DNA from: Ottelia alismoides
Lineage: Eukaryota; Streptophyta; Magnoliopsida; Alismatales; Hydrocharitaceae
Length of the DNA: 64,000 bases
Assembly: GCA_037367405.1 (NCBI GenBank)
Contig: JAZKJV010002956.1
Span: 62,001-126,000 of the forward strand
Direction: 5' to 3'
Shown here: piece after piece, positions 44,769 through 57,792 of the stretch
How positions within the stretch are numbered: position 1 is the stretch's first letter
Layout: each line of letters starts with the position of its first letter
Notes under the pieces: generated by a model
Databases searched by the model: none
What the model was told of the DNA's origin: nothing
The model's input: the letters and a program-made list of their open reading frames with translations, nothing else
Position numbers and translations under genes: made by a program

Positions 44769-47370
44769 TTTGTTATGAATGGACATTGCTGATGTCGTAC
44801 ATAGATCTAGATACATTCATGTCTGCTGTTGATTTTATAGAAGTTATATCTCAAGATGAACTCATTGGCAAAAAATGGATTAGACACTTGAGCTTAGAAA
44901 TCATAAAAATATACCATGTTTTCATCTTCTTTTCTTTTCGTCTTCATTTTTCTTTTTCATCTGAAAAGATGTCAACCCTTATTATGACAACTATACTTAG
45001 GAAGTAATTTGTTCGAAGTATGGGGGAGGTCTGATTATTCCGAGTTGTTTAAATTCTTTATCAATCACATGTCTCTACAACTCTTGATATTTTGTCTATA
45101 CTTACGTATATTGCACCCTAAAAATACGGGGGATAGGTCGAGCCGATGATTTTGTCTATTCTTATATGTGACCCTCCCTGCACTGTGTAGAACCTACTCT
45201 ATTTAGGATTATTTCATTCTAAGTTTAAGGGGACAGGTCGAGCCAATGATTTTGTCTATTCGCTCCCTTGGCCCTACCTATCTTATGTACAAGCTACTCT
45301 ACATAGGATTATTTCTTCCTAAGTATAGTGGGGACGGTCAACTTTTTTATCATTGTAGTATAGACTTTTTTACACATAGTACGAGTTATGTCTTCTCTTT
45401 TTCCCTCTGATGTACAATGGCATATCTCTGACTAAGTATAGGGCATCGTATATAAATTGTTTGTACTTTAGACAGAACCCATAATTTAATATTTCTAATA
45501 ATATGTCTACTTAATAAAAATTAACACACATTAATATCCTTTGTAAATATTGTTTGATAAATCCGTTAAAAATGTATTACAAAATTTTTGAAAAATGGTT
45601 GGAAATCTTTTTGAAAAGTCTTTTCAAATTGTTTGGAAAATGTTTTACAAAATGTTTTCAATCTTTGTGAAAGTGTTTGTTTGTAAAAATTTCTTTTCTT
45701 TGAGTTAATAAAATGTTTTCAAAATCTATTTGCAAATGTTCTGAAATTTAGTTGTAAAAATACTTTGAAAGTCTATATATAATATTTGAAAAATCTTTTC
45801 AAAATGATTTTAAAAGTTTGTAAAATATTTGTAAAATATCCTTCAAAATAATGTTTCAAAATATATTTTTTTCCAAATATTTGTGACGATATTTTCAAAT
45901 TATTCTGAGAACTATGTACATAATTCAACCAAATAAAGACCCTTTATAAACCTTGTACAAACCTATAAATTCCTAAATTTCAATTCTTTTAAGTATCAAG
46001 ACACACTCCTGTGTAAATATTTGAACATATTTTTTTCCTAAAAACCATTGGTTTATAAAAATCCCTAAAATTTTGCAAAATAAAAATCCCACCAAAAATT
46101 TGGAAAAATCTTTTCAATAATTGCATAAAAGTTTTTAAAAAACTTTTAAGAAATCAATAAAATTTTCAATATCTTAAAATTACATCACAAAAATATTTAT
46201 TGCATGGTACACATCATTTACATTTTTCAGATTTATATTGATAATTTAACTAGTCTATGTAAAATTCTATGATTGGAGCTTGGTTGGACTTTAATCTACT
46301 TAATCACAAGAATCCTATTCGAACTGGAATTAAGGCACATCAGGTCTGATAGACAGAATTCTTTGAGACCACGAGACATGGTTTGATGTTGTCTTGATTG
46401 CCTATGTAGAATATTTCAGAACACAATCTTGACTCTTGTCTATAGTGACATAGCTTGCACACTTGCATTTTATATTTTACATTTTACTTTCCCCATTTGA
46501 AGTGGTAATGGGTTGGATATTCCGAAATGAGTCACAAGCCATTGGAAACATCGAAAGTCACACATTTGAGGCCATTGTACCCCAACCGGATCCAGGAGTC
46601 GTGAGGTCTGATGATAGAAGCCGTGGTTTGCAATAATGCTTCAAAAGAGGGATAGTCTACTGGCTCGAGAGGAAAAAGTCCACATGTAAATGTTTTTGTA
46701 TATAGTACTAAAAAATGCATACTCAAAAACTCCAAAATGTAAAGATGGGCAAAAAGTCAAAGAAAAATCTAATCTTGTTGGAGCATGTATATATCAAATA
46801 AGTAAGCTTGAACTTCGAAGTCAAATGTATGAGCCTACAACCGAATGACTTGGCTACACTGGTCAAGCATCCTTGGATAGGTAGCTACACTGTCTACCAT
46901 CCGTTCTCTTCTCCACCTCCTCTTCATGTCTTGGTTGTACTTGAACATAGAAGGGTATACATTGCTTCACAAGGAAAGGAGTTGTTGGATTGAGGAATTA
47001 GGGTCATCATGTTGGAGAAGACTAACTCTTTCCACTTTAACTGATGAGAGATGGATATCACATACACTGTACAAGATAGACTCATAGTCATAAGGGACTG
47101 CTTATGACATCGACTTGTTCTGGACATGCTTTTGAGGAGACTTTAGCAGATCCTTGTGAGTCTTAGAGGTTTTTGTGTCCAAAATCTGATTCATACTAAG
47201 GTTCCAACGACACCTAAAATTCCAAAGGAATGGCTGAACTCCAAACATCAATTTTATGAAGATGAGTTTAAGAGTTAAAATTAATCCACGTTCTTGAGTT
47301 TTTCTTTATTTTTTTCTACACTTCTAGTCATATTTTTTTCATGGAACTAGGAAAGTCAAGTATAGGGGTG
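44769..47370 (+). other. 3' non-coding region of Ath-D with decayed polypurine-like hairpins
   Basis: Counterpart of the Ath-A 3' region. Polypurine-like words lie at about 45016, 45117, 45220, 45319 and 45432, most with a recognisable 5' arm (for example CTATACTTAG at 44991-45000). Two of them belong to an extra repeat unit of roughly 100 bp at about 45095-45335 that Ath-A lacks. An AT-rich zone of TTTGAAAA words follows (about 45540-46200). The final polypurine tract CAAGTATAGGGGTG touches the LTR at 47371 and has an inner CTAGT/ACTAG stem. No gene. Confidence 0.75.
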
Positions 47371-49874
47371 TGATAAATCTCCATTTCACCACCTCTATTC
47401 TTTCATTTTGGCCTTTAAACTATAGTCTAATGCATGTAAATAACATTATTTTGCTTGAAATAATATATATTATTTATTATGTAAATATTGTATAAAATAT
47501 TATATTTAAATACAAAATAAAAGAATAAAGAAATGAAAAGAAGCAAAATGCCAATGGTATCTTATCACCCTAAACCCAAAGACATAGGCATAATGCATGG
47601 GGAGATAAGTCCAATAAATACAAGAAACACTAATTCATATATGTCTAATAATAGTTTTTGGGAACTGTTTTACTTTTTATTATCTATGCATTGAATCAAA
47701 AAAGTTTCTACATGAAAATTGTATATAAAAATAATTAGAAAAATACAACATTTATTTCATACAAAAATAATGCAACCTAGAATAAAATTCCAAAATCTGA
47801 ACTTTCCAGACCCATATCTTCTCCATATGAAGTCAAAATGCATCAAAATCACTTTTAATTATATGTAAATTTCTATTATCTATTTAATGATGTTGGTTTC
47901 TTTAATTTGTAGCTAAGATGCAAAGTTAGTTTTTGGAACCATATTGTATAGTTTACCTGAATAAACTACTAATTTTACGTATTCATCCCATTTTTCATTA
48001 TTTTATATTGTTATAAGTTTGTAAATATTTTTTATAGTGTATATATATAATTATACTAAATTAAAACCATGAAATTTAGAAGAAAACAAATTTTATATTA
48101 AAATATATAGATGAATTAGCTATGTATTACCTATATAATAAATACATCTTCTTATTTTGGCATACAAAAAACAACATAAAACTAAAATAAAAATATATTT
48201 GTATATAGCTAAATAAGTTATAAATATAAATAAAATTTATAAAATAATACAATGGAAAATATATAATAAATAAAAAACCTTCTATTTAGGTAAATACACC
48301 TATAAATAAACCTCCAAAAAGTAAGTTATAATAAATAATCTCAAAAAAATAAATAAAAGTCATCATAAAATTCTACGTAAATTAATAAACATTTTACGCA
48401 ATAACCAAAATTAAATAAAATATTACTATTTTATTTTGAATTATTTCAGTTTTTATTTCATGGCTAATCTTTTTGCAGCTAATGTCGCCCAATTAGGGCC
48501 CATTTTTTGTTGTCCAAAGTCAACTCTTCTGACTTCAGGTCAAGTTGTGTCAAAATGCATAAGATCGGTCTTCCGCAATTTTTAATGTGAGTTTCTTTCA
48601 CTATTTTGAGTCAAGTTATTCTTGACTTTTGTTCCTCGTTTCTCCACCTTTCATGCATGCAACAATTCTTGGATGAAGCTCCTCTGAATCAAGCGCATGC
48701 TCCCGATAAAGAAGCCCATGTACATAAGGAACCTCTTCGCCACTTTGTGAATTTGATTCCTCTTCCACCATGTAAACCAAATCCAATCCTTGATTGAGCC
48801 CCTTAGTGATTGTAGGATTGCACCGTACATTTCAGTTGGTGATTTTGGTGATGATCCGAGGTTGATCCAGCTCAGCCACCTCATCAACTGTGGTCTTGAT
48901 CCATGTCGGTCCATGTCGAGTAAAGATTCTTTATTTCTTTTACTTTTTTATTTCTAGGTGTAGAAGTAGTACAAGGTCACCTATTGTTTCTTTCAATTCA
49001 GTTGGGTTTAGTGCAAAATCATCAAATCTTGGTCAACGGAGCTCCAGCTGCGTGCTTTGTTTCTACTTGTTACAATCATCCACTGCCTCTATGGTCACCT
49101 TTAAAATCTTCCACTACACTCCTTCGATGCATCGACCCATCGCCTTCCATTAGAGATCACATCCCCACTCGAGCCGATTTACTCTCGACCCTGTTATCTT
49201 CCTGTGAAGACCTTGAAGCCCCATTTGCATCTAAGGTTTATTTGGGAGCCGGGTTAGGTACCCATGTCCCCTTAACACCTCTGGCCTCCGTATCTTGCTT
49301 TGTTGGCCCATGGAGTCTTTTGAGCCCTCCATACGTTGAAGGGAACCTCCAAGAAGCTTTTTCCCTCATCTGGATTGCCTAAGATCATTGGAAATATTAG
49401 ATATCATCAGATGAATCTCGCCTAGGCGAGGCTTCTTCATTCTTCTTCTGACCTTATCCCTAGTTGTCGGATGCACTGCTTTTTGACCATCAGATCGTTA
49501 GCTGCTATCTAATCCCAACCATCCTCGTCAAAGTATCATCCGCCATTCGTGCGACAATACGTAGATTAGTAAGGTAGATCGAGCTGTCGAGTCGTGCTCT
49601 AAGGAGGTATTTTATGCAATATCCTACTAGTTTTTATGTTTTCTCATTTAGTCCAAAGTCTTCTACCAACAATTTATTTTTTTAATAATTATAATTTGGA
49701 CCCTCAACCTTTACATATTTGCACTTAGGTCCCTCACCACATCACCTCACATGTCTGTTTACTTGAGGTAGTTGACTTTTTATAGTGGGACCCTTGCATT
49801 TTATTTATTTTATTTCAGTCCATATTTGTGAATTATTACTATAATAGTTTCTAGATGTTTTGCATAAATCCCCC
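47371..49874 (+). repeat. Ath-D 3' LTR, truncated by the insertion of Ath-C
   Basis: Starts TGATAAATCTCCATTTCACC, right after the polypurine tract, and follows the Ath-A LTR in order for about 2.5 kb. It stops at a point equivalent to about 26945 in Ath-A (TGCATAAATCCCCC against TGCACTGATGCCCC), where the LTR of Ath-C begins. The missing tail should lie beyond the window. No gene. Confidence 0.85.
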
Positions 49875-51720
49875 TAATGAATCTCCATTTCGTCACATTT
49901 ATACTTTCATTTTGGCATTTAAACCCTAGCTAAATGCCAGTATATATCATTATTTTATAAAAATTAACATTAATGATTTATTGCATAATATTCTATAAAA
50001 TACATTTTTAAATCTAAAATAAAAGAATAAAGAAAAGAAAAGAAATGAAATAAAATACCAAACGTGTTTTTTGACCATAAACCCCGAGATCTAAGCATCA
50101 TGATGACTTGATGGACAAGGAATAAAGTAGGGGGAAATAAGGGTCAAAAACAAAATTAAGCCCCTAATCATTATTCTTCAATAATGCATTTTTGGCACCT
50201 ATTTTTCTTTATTATTTATATCTCAAATAAAGAAACTTTGTACATGAAAGCTGTAGATAAAAATACATAGAACAATACAAGAAATTATTTTACAAAAAAC
50301 TAATACAAATTGCACATTTTACACTAAAAAAAAGACAAAACACAATATTCAAAAACCCATGTCTTCTCCATATGAACTTAGAATGCTCGAAAATCACCTT
50401 TAATTGCGTATAACTTTTGATTAGATATTTGATAAAGGTGGTTTCATTTATTGTATATAACTTTTAATTAGTTATTGTTGTGCTATCTGTTGTTTCCTAC
50501 GATTCTGTCTAGTTTAGCATAAAAATCCAAAAATACATCTCACCAGAGATCCGGATCTTCCTCATGTTTTTGATCATTTTGACCAACCTCTGCCTCTTTC
50601 TTTACCTCCCATACCTTTCCTATTGCTTATCTTTGCAGCATGCATGTTAACCCCTCCTAATCTCGCTTATATTAGGCAACATGATATTCTTCTTCATCAT
50701 ATCACTGAAGAGCTCTGCCCATGTTCTTATCTGCTCATCCAGACTTGACACAAACACCTGGACCTTTGTTTTGGTGCACATAACTCTCTTGCGGATCTTG
50801 GAGGGACAAAGGATCCTCATGGGTCAGTTTTGATCTAAGAGCAAGGCACCTTGAGACCCTCTTCTTCGTCGACCTCTAAGAACACCTCTGATGGTTCTTA
50901 AACCATCTAAGACATTCATCCTGTCTGGGATGCTTCTAAGCATCTCTTCGACCATTTTGTAGTGCCAAAAACAACCAAAGTAACGAGGATCAGCCAATCG
51001 AAGCTTGTGGAAGATTCGGTTGGTCCCCATTCTTCCACCCATCCTTGCAGCCATCCAATTAAGTGTTTGTGCTAGATATAACAACGACCATTCGATTAAG
51101 AGAGCCTCCACCATTGGATCTTCTCCCTGGGATCTAATCTCAACCGTTGTAGCCGAAGCATCATCATCTGTCAAGACCACACCATGTGGATAAGTATAGC
51201 ATCTATACCGTCGCATCGCACTCCTGGAAGTATTTTAATTACTTCAGCACCCTTATTTTTATTTTTTTTTTCAATCCCAAAAAATTTGTTTGTAACATAA
51301 TTATTTTTGTAATATTAGAAAATAGGTCTCGTACTTTCTATTATTGTCTCTAGGTCCAATCCACATTATCGTGAGGGGAGTGGATAATTTGCAGCTAAGA
51401 GCCTAGGCTTTTGATATTTCATTTTCATTTGTATATTTAAATTAATATTGTAATATTTTTCTGAAATAAATGCATATAGACCCATGAACTTGTATTTAAT
51501 TACATAAATACCTCTCAAATTATTGTTTATTAGATATATTTTGGAAATTTTGCATTTTCCCTAAAGTTTTCTGATGTATTCTGTTAGGTTCATGAAACTT
51601 GAATTATTTATGTAAATGCCCCTACTAGTGTGTATTTTCTTTTTGGAGATTTTGTAAAAATAGTTACAAGCCTATAAAATTTTAATGGAATAATTACTAT
51701 AAATACATGATATATATATA

Positions 51721-52094
51721 GGGAAAGGGAATCTACACTGGGTGGTGCAGCCAACTAGCTACACCCGGGCATTTTTCTCATTGATTTTTGATTTTTTTGA
51801 AGGAAACCTATGGAGATTTACTTAGTTTATTGAGTGGAAAATGCATTTCAAATTTCATGCAAAACAAACATTCCTAACATGTTCATCTAGATAGGGTCAT
51901 TTGCAATAATTCTGAGACCGTTAAAATGTGATAGTCTTGATGGAGATGATAGAAGTGTCAAATTTAGTTGAAATTGCTATCATATCATGGTGACATGTAG
52001 TGATTTAAATCCCCCTAGGTTTCATATTAAAATCACAAAAAATCAATGAAAAAAATGGCCATGTGCAACAAGCTAGCTACACCCCCGGGTGCAG

Positions 52095-52098
<4 letters not shown>
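51721..52098 (+). mobile_element. MITE copy 1 in the Ath-C LTR
   Basis: About 375 bp with terminal inverted repeats: GGGAATCTACACTGGGTG at the left and a right end (GCTACACCCCCGGGTGCAG) that pairs with it imperfectly. Flanked by TA repeats on the left and the CT/TA microsatellite on the right. Reverse complement of MITE copy 2. No coding capacity. Confidence 0.75.

Positions 52099-52157
<59 letters not shown>
52095..52157. repeat. (CT)n(TA)n compound microsatellite
   Basis: About 15 CT units, then about 15 TA units, separating the two inverted MITE copies. Likely polymorphic in length. Confidence 0.95.
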
Positions 52158-52159
<2 letters not shown>

Positions 52160-52511
52160 GAAAAGGGAGCCTACATCCGACTATTTTTTTCATTTTTTTT
52201 ATTTTTAGAAATGAAACATCTGGGGAATTATATCACCACGTATCACCATATTATCATTTTGTATTCAAATTAACTCAGGACTTCTATAATCTCCATCAAC
52301 AATACCAAATTTTAACGGTCTTAGAACTACTGAAATTGACCCATTCTAGATGAACGTGTTAGAAATGGTTGTTTTGCATGAAACTTCAAATATATATTCC
52401 CATAAATATATTAAGAAAATCTCGATGGTTTCCTTTAAAAAACTCAGTAATGAAAAAGAAAATCGTGTGTAGGTAGTTAACTACATCCCTAGGTGCAGGC
52501 TCCCAGCTCCC
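52158..52511 (-). mobile_element. MITE copy 2 in the Ath-C LTR, inverted
   Basis: About 354 bp, GGGAAAAGGGAGCCTACATCC to GGTGCAGGCTCCCAGCTCCC, flanked by TATATA on both sides. It matches the reverse complement of copy 1 throughout; the shared core reads ATTTTAACGGTCTTAGAA and CATTCTAGATGAACGTG here. TA-repeat flanks suggest a family that targets TA microsatellites. Confidence 0.75.
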
Positions 52512-53469
52512 TATATATCACATAATTTTTGGTTAGGCATTTTAAGGTTATTTTCTATTATTAAGTATAAAGAACTGATCTATTTATCACAGTTTGAATT
52601 TATATATATAAATACATAAAAATGATTTGAAAATTTACCATTTTTTGTTTACTACTATATTTTAAGCCTTCATACTAAAAATACATAAAAATAGAAATTG
52701 AGAACACTTAAAATTAGAAACCTCCAAAATCCTTGTAAAACAAAAAATATTATGAAAAATACAAAAAAAATTCATTTTTTTGAATTTTACCTGTTTTATT
52801 TACTTTATATAATTTTTTTAAGATTTTTGATGCTTTCATGTATTTTTTATTTCAAATATAGTCCGGACTATTTATTTTGCTAATTATTTTTCCTTATTTG
52901 TTTATATAAAAATACAACAAAAAAATTTAAAATCAAAAGAAAATAGCAACAAGAAGAGCAAAATATTTAAAAGTCAAAATACTTTATTTTGTGAAATTTA
53001 ATTATCTATTACAATATTTATAAATATAAACACCCCCACTACCTATATATACATATATATTATTAATTATCATAAAAACTAAAAATGAGAAAACTCAAAA
53101 ACTGAATAAAAATTATAGAAAATAAAACTTCAAAAAAGTTATAAGAACAAAATCATAAGAAAAGAAATAATTAAAAATCCAAAAAAATCCAATGGTCCTT
53201 AAAAACCCTAAAATCATGTATAATCTTATTTTAGCCAAATGCGATTGTCTATCCTTGTTTGTTCCTTGAGTTCATACCCTATTGTACTTGTCTGTTGTAC
53301 TTTTTATAGGGTTTGTTAAATTTTGATTCTTTGATTGATTAATTTATTTCTTGTGTGGGATAATTGTTTATTGACCATGTGGTATTGTGAGCGGTTGCGA
53401 CAGCGACATATTTTCTTCGCTCTCCACGAGGATATTATTTTATACCCTCGCAAATCTTGTGTCATCAAA

Positions 53470-53487
53470 TGACACCATTATTGAGGA
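53470..53487 (+). promoter_or_regulatory. decayed tRNA-Asp primer site of Ath-C
   Basis: TGACACCATTATTGAGGA at the exact position of the Ath-A site. Seven of 18 bases differ, all of them C-to-T or G-to-A changes. Confidence 0.8.
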
Positions 53488-55658
53488 GGAACACGTACCA
53501 TATAATTTCGTTTCATTTTTATTTCATTATTTTTGTTCACTTATTTTCTCTCTCATTAGATATAATTATTTATTATCCTAATATTTGTCTATTCTGTTTT
53601 TCTTCCGAGGGACTTCGAGACGACGATGCCCGCGTAGATGGTCAAGGCAACAAAGTTAAAAGACTTGGTCCTTCTAATTGTGGACCAAGAGGAGAGGGTG
53701 AGAGAGAGAGAGAGCACGTAACGTAGCACATGTTTTGCTTTTTATTTTGGGAGAGAGAGTGATTTACTTTTGTTTGAATTAATTGTAACAATACATTTAC
53801 TTTGACTCTTGGACACTCGAGCCAAATTTTCAAGTGTTTGTTCACATGGGGGATCTCCGGATTTTTCATGATTTTCATCACTTCTGTTTTCTTCATTTGT
53901 CATGTTTTGGGCATTTTGCCTTTAATTTATTGTTTTACGTAATTGAGCTCTTAGATCTAGGTGTGCATGCTCGGTAAATAGGTCCACATCCCTAAGGCAA
54001 TTCATGTTCCTACAGATTATATTTCAACAGTACTTTGCTTTAAAAAAATGTTAAAAATTAGAGTGATCATCGAGCACCGAGGGAGACATCATAGAATGCT
54101 TGTAGGACCCGTTGTGGTGGGCATCGTGTCTATCTCAAAGTTAGGACTTTTGGGTGATTATTCCAGTGTTTGACATTTAGGTATTCACTATAACAACACT
54201 TCTTGTTGGTTTTCATCATTGCATTTGCATATAAATTAGGTTTAAAAATTTCTTCCTTCCATTGCATTTCCGCCTTCTCCCTCTGATTTTGACAACCTAG
54301 GAAAAAAGAAAAATCAACAAAAATATTAGGCGATGGGATTGTATATAGTCATAGAAAGCAATAACATGAAAAATTAAAAAAAGATCTGCTAAAAATAATT
54401 GACCTAAATAAAAGTTATTAATCAGATTCAATGTTGGGTGAGTAAAGCACTCATTATTTGCATGTATTATTGAGGGAAGGACGTGCCCTTTCCATGTGGG
54501 AGAGTGCTATCGTAAGGATTAGAGCTAAAATCCCATCCTTGATACTACCTTATTGTATGTCTGGATTTGCGAAGTATCGATGCCTCTATCTTATGTGGCA
54601 AGTAGGATTTGGTCTCCGATGGTGTTCTCTCCTTGTGTAGAACACTGAACATTTCGAAATATGAACTCAGGATACACCTTCATGAGGGTTTCTTCATCAT
54701 CATCCCACGACAGACCATGTTGTTAATTGCTCGCGGGTGATTCTATTATAGAATTACCCAAAGTATTTGCTTTGCCACTATCGGCTTCCTCACTCTTATT
54801 ATTTGGTTGAGTAGGAAGTCCAGATCTGAACACAAGGACACCAAAAAGTACTGGATACATGTTACAAAGGAGGAGGACAAATAGTGGATACTTTTCTAGC
54901 GGTATTTGCCCTCCAATAGAATTAGTGCTGAAGGACCTATTCAAACATATTTGCCATAAAATCAATCAAAAACATACAAAGATACCAAAACATCAATGAT
55001 TAACAGATTGAGTTGGTGAATCCATTGTATTTTGCTATTATGGATTAGTTTTGTTAATGTCAAGATTAAAAATATATTGCTTTCGCACTATTTTTCACTT
55101 CAAGTGTTTTCTTTTCCTTTTTGCCCCTTCTTAAATCGAGTTGTCTACTGCAGTACACTCCTTTTATTTATTGTTCATATTTGTATCTTTCACCCATTAT
55201 CTATCTCCTTTTGACCCTTTCATATGTATTCCCATAAATGGTTTAGCCAGGACTCTATCGATACCCAGATTGATTTTGTGACACCGATATCTCTAATAAT
55301 TCGGGGAAATCTTCAACAAACCAATTCAGATTTTGCGAAATTCTCATTGGAATCCCCGATCCTCTCTTCTTTTAACACCTGCCCTTCTCCAATAAATTTG
55401 CTATTCAGGATGGACTCGCTGCCTGACATAGCTCTTCCTCATCAAATAAATAGATATTACTATTATACCAGAACCAACCCTTTGTGGATGGAGATTGATT
55501 TTAGTCAATATCATGTTCTCCATTCAAAACCATATGGGATTTCCCTTAGTCCCAAACTTACCTCAGTATATGGCTCTTAGTCAAAGAATTATCAGGGTTT
55601 ATTCAACCATGCAGTTCAAGAACTTGATGAAGAGATAGAGTTACATGAATAACCAAAA
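53488..55658 (+). other. untranslated leader of Ath-C
   Basis: About 2.2 kb. The blocks at 54430-54960, 55005-55060 (GAGTTGGTGAATCC) and 55230-55330 align with the Ath-A leader. No gene; the 118-codon frame at 55224-55580 covers conserved leader sequence that is not open in Ath-A. Confidence 0.7.
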
Positions 55659-56944
55659 ATGGCTGTTACATGAAGAGGAAAGGGACCACAACCCTAACAA
55701 GCAAAGCATCCAGAACTTGGAGATGGGTAGTATACAACTTAGAACGACATCAACAACCAACTTCTAGAATCAATTTAAGCAATCCAATAATAGTTGGTCA
55801 AACAAGGATTGGCCCTAGTCACCTTTCGAGAAATGTTGAATGCCCTGGGAGGAGGACTGATGAGAATGAAGCACAAGGAGATGATGATTTCAATAGAGAA
55901 AATGATCTGAATAGAGATGATGCAGAAGATAACCTATGGGTAGGTGGACCACGTGGTGGAAAAGGAGAGGAAAGACCACATGATCCAATGCCCACTCTAA
56001 AACAGACCTACAATCCTCGGCAAACCATGACAGTGAGTGGATTTAAATTCCACCAATCTATGCCCACATTGGTTTGAAGAGACAATTTTCATCTCTACTC
56101 CCATCTATCTATGGGAACCAAATAGAAGAACCATATATCCACATGCAACAATTCGATTGCATCTGTGCAACTACAGACTACAACATTCCTCTAGAGGTGG
56201 TAAAGTTGATGACCTTCCCATTCAGCCTCCATGTCAATGCCCTTGATTAGGTGAACCATCCAGGGAAATTTGTAATGACATGAGATGATCTAAAGTCTGC
56301 GTTTCTCCACAAGTTTTATCCTCTTGGTTGCTTGAATCAGATGAGAACCCACATCTATAACTTCATCTAGCATCCCCACGAGATGATTCATGAAGCATGG
56401 GAAAGATTCAGAGATTTACAAGAGAAGTTTCCCTACCACGAAAATTCGAAGACTTACCTGGTTCAGCACTTCTTCGGTGGTCTGACGATTGAAAGTCAGA
56501 AATAAGTTGTTGATACCAGTGGTGGCTCATAATTAAATAAGGAAGAGTACATTGTACAGAAGATTTTTGACAAGATGGATGAAGGAGAAGCCGCTCAATC
56601 CCCATCTCGTGCTTAAATGAAGGTGCCTTCGGCCAACCATAAGCCTGTCAATATGGTGCCCTACCAAAGGATAAGGATGAGATCTCCAACCAAAGAATCA
56701 TAGGCATCCAATTGTCCAAAGTGGATATCATTGAGAAAATGTCGCCAGACCTCGAAAAAAAAGTTGTGATTGAGAAGCAAAACCATGGTCAGGACATGTG
56801 GGATCAGATTGCCATGCAACTAGAGTTGCTTGTCAGGACCATTGATGCTTGCAACTTTGTGTCCAATACCACCAACACTCCAGTTGAGCGGTAGGAACAT
56901 GCACCGACACAACCTCCTTAGCCGAGTCCGCCATCTCAACCCAT
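55659..56944 (+). pseudogene. Ath-C gag, first part
   Basis: Decayed Gag. The start near 55659 aligns with the Ath-A ATG. MPTLKQTYNPRQTM (about 55990) matches the Ath-A PTLKETYNPGDS block. The core follows at about 56130-56590 in shifting frames (MREAW-like, TYLVQHFFGGL), then the coiled-coil block LSKVDIIEKMSPDLEK at 56706-56760. Stops and shifts throughout. It is split by the solo LTR after ...CTCAACCCAT. Confidence 0.85.
56940..56944. repeat. target-site duplication of the solo LTR, left copy (CCCAT)
   Basis: CCCAT before the LTR start TGATGAATCC; repeated at 59761-59765. Confidence 0.88.
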
Positions 56945-57409
56945 TGATGAATCCATGATTGATTAACATTCTTTCTGCATTTTATCTTGAAACCCTTAAT
57001 AAATACATGGAATATTCATTAATTTTCTTCTTTTAAAAAGATCACATTCGTGAATAAAAATACACTTTTTATGCATCCATAACATGTAAATAAATAAAAG
57101 AATAAAAATAAAGAAAAAAAGAATATAGAATGTAGATATGTATATATGTACAATACGACTCATAAAATAAATATAGCTGAAAGAAATATTTATAACCAAT
57201 CCTTGGAGACCTAGTAAGCATGTATTTGTCGATAAACAAGAAAGTAGGGGGAGATAAGGAAAGAAAACAATAAATAAGTAATTAATGATACACTATATAC
57301 ATACTTCACTGTTTATCCAATAACTATCAAATCTTCATTGATTTTTAATTAATTCATATAACCTTATTTTTCAGCAAACTCTTTTGCTAATAATGTATAT
57401 AATAATAGA

Positions 57410-57792
57410 GGATGGAGAGTATGCGCTCTGATGTATTTAATTTTACATGCACCGGAGTCTATATCTTCCAATGTTTTTTTACTTTTTTGGAAAATATCAC
57501 CATGTATATTCATCTATATGTCCCTCCAATATGTCATTCGAATTTCGTCAATAGCAGACTCCTATGTCCTCCATCTAGAACAAGTTGATTACATCAATTG
57601 TAAGATCGTTAAAATTACCGGTTATAGACGGTGGTCTTAGGAGTCTCTATTTCTAATGAAATTCGAATGACATATTGGAGGGGTATATGGATGAATATAA
57701 ATTGTTATATTTTCCAAAAAGTAAAAAAATATGGGAGAAATAGGCCCTGGTGCATGTAAAATTACATGCATCTTGGTGCAAGCTCTCCATCC
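57410..57792. mobile_element. foldback MITE nested in the solo LTR
   Basis: 383 bp with very long inverted arms: about 57410-57548 pairs with about 57654-57792. Ends GGATGGAGAG and CTCTCCATCC. The arms include TTTTACATGCACC and CCAATATGTCATTCGAATTTC in both directions. The spacer is about 105 bp. No coding capacity. I see no clear target duplication. The Ath-B LTR lacks it at the equivalent place, so it inserted after the two copies separated. Confidence 0.85.

Larger units (their letters stand above)
49875..53467 (+). repeat. 5' LTR of Ath-C with two MITE copies inside
   Basis: About 3.6 kb, aligning in blocks with the Ath-A LTR (for example AAAGAAACTTTGTACATGAAAG near 50225). It ends GTGTCATCA at 53467, followed by AA and the primer-site remnant, as in Ath-A. 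Length includes about 790 bp of MITE and microsatellite sequence at 51721-52511. The 130-codon frame at 50824-51216 on the - strand is not conserved and is not called. Confidence 0.85.

Noticed and set aside
49870..49874. CCCCC before Ath-C as a target-site duplication
   Set aside because: The other end of Ath-C is outside the window, so it cannot be compared.
50824..51216. 130-codon frame on the - strand
   Set aside because: Within the Ath-C LTR, with no conservation in the Ath-A or Ath-D LTR and no domain.
55224..55580. 118-codon frame before Ath-C gag
   Set aside because: It covers conserved leader sequence; the Ath-A equivalent is not open in this frame.
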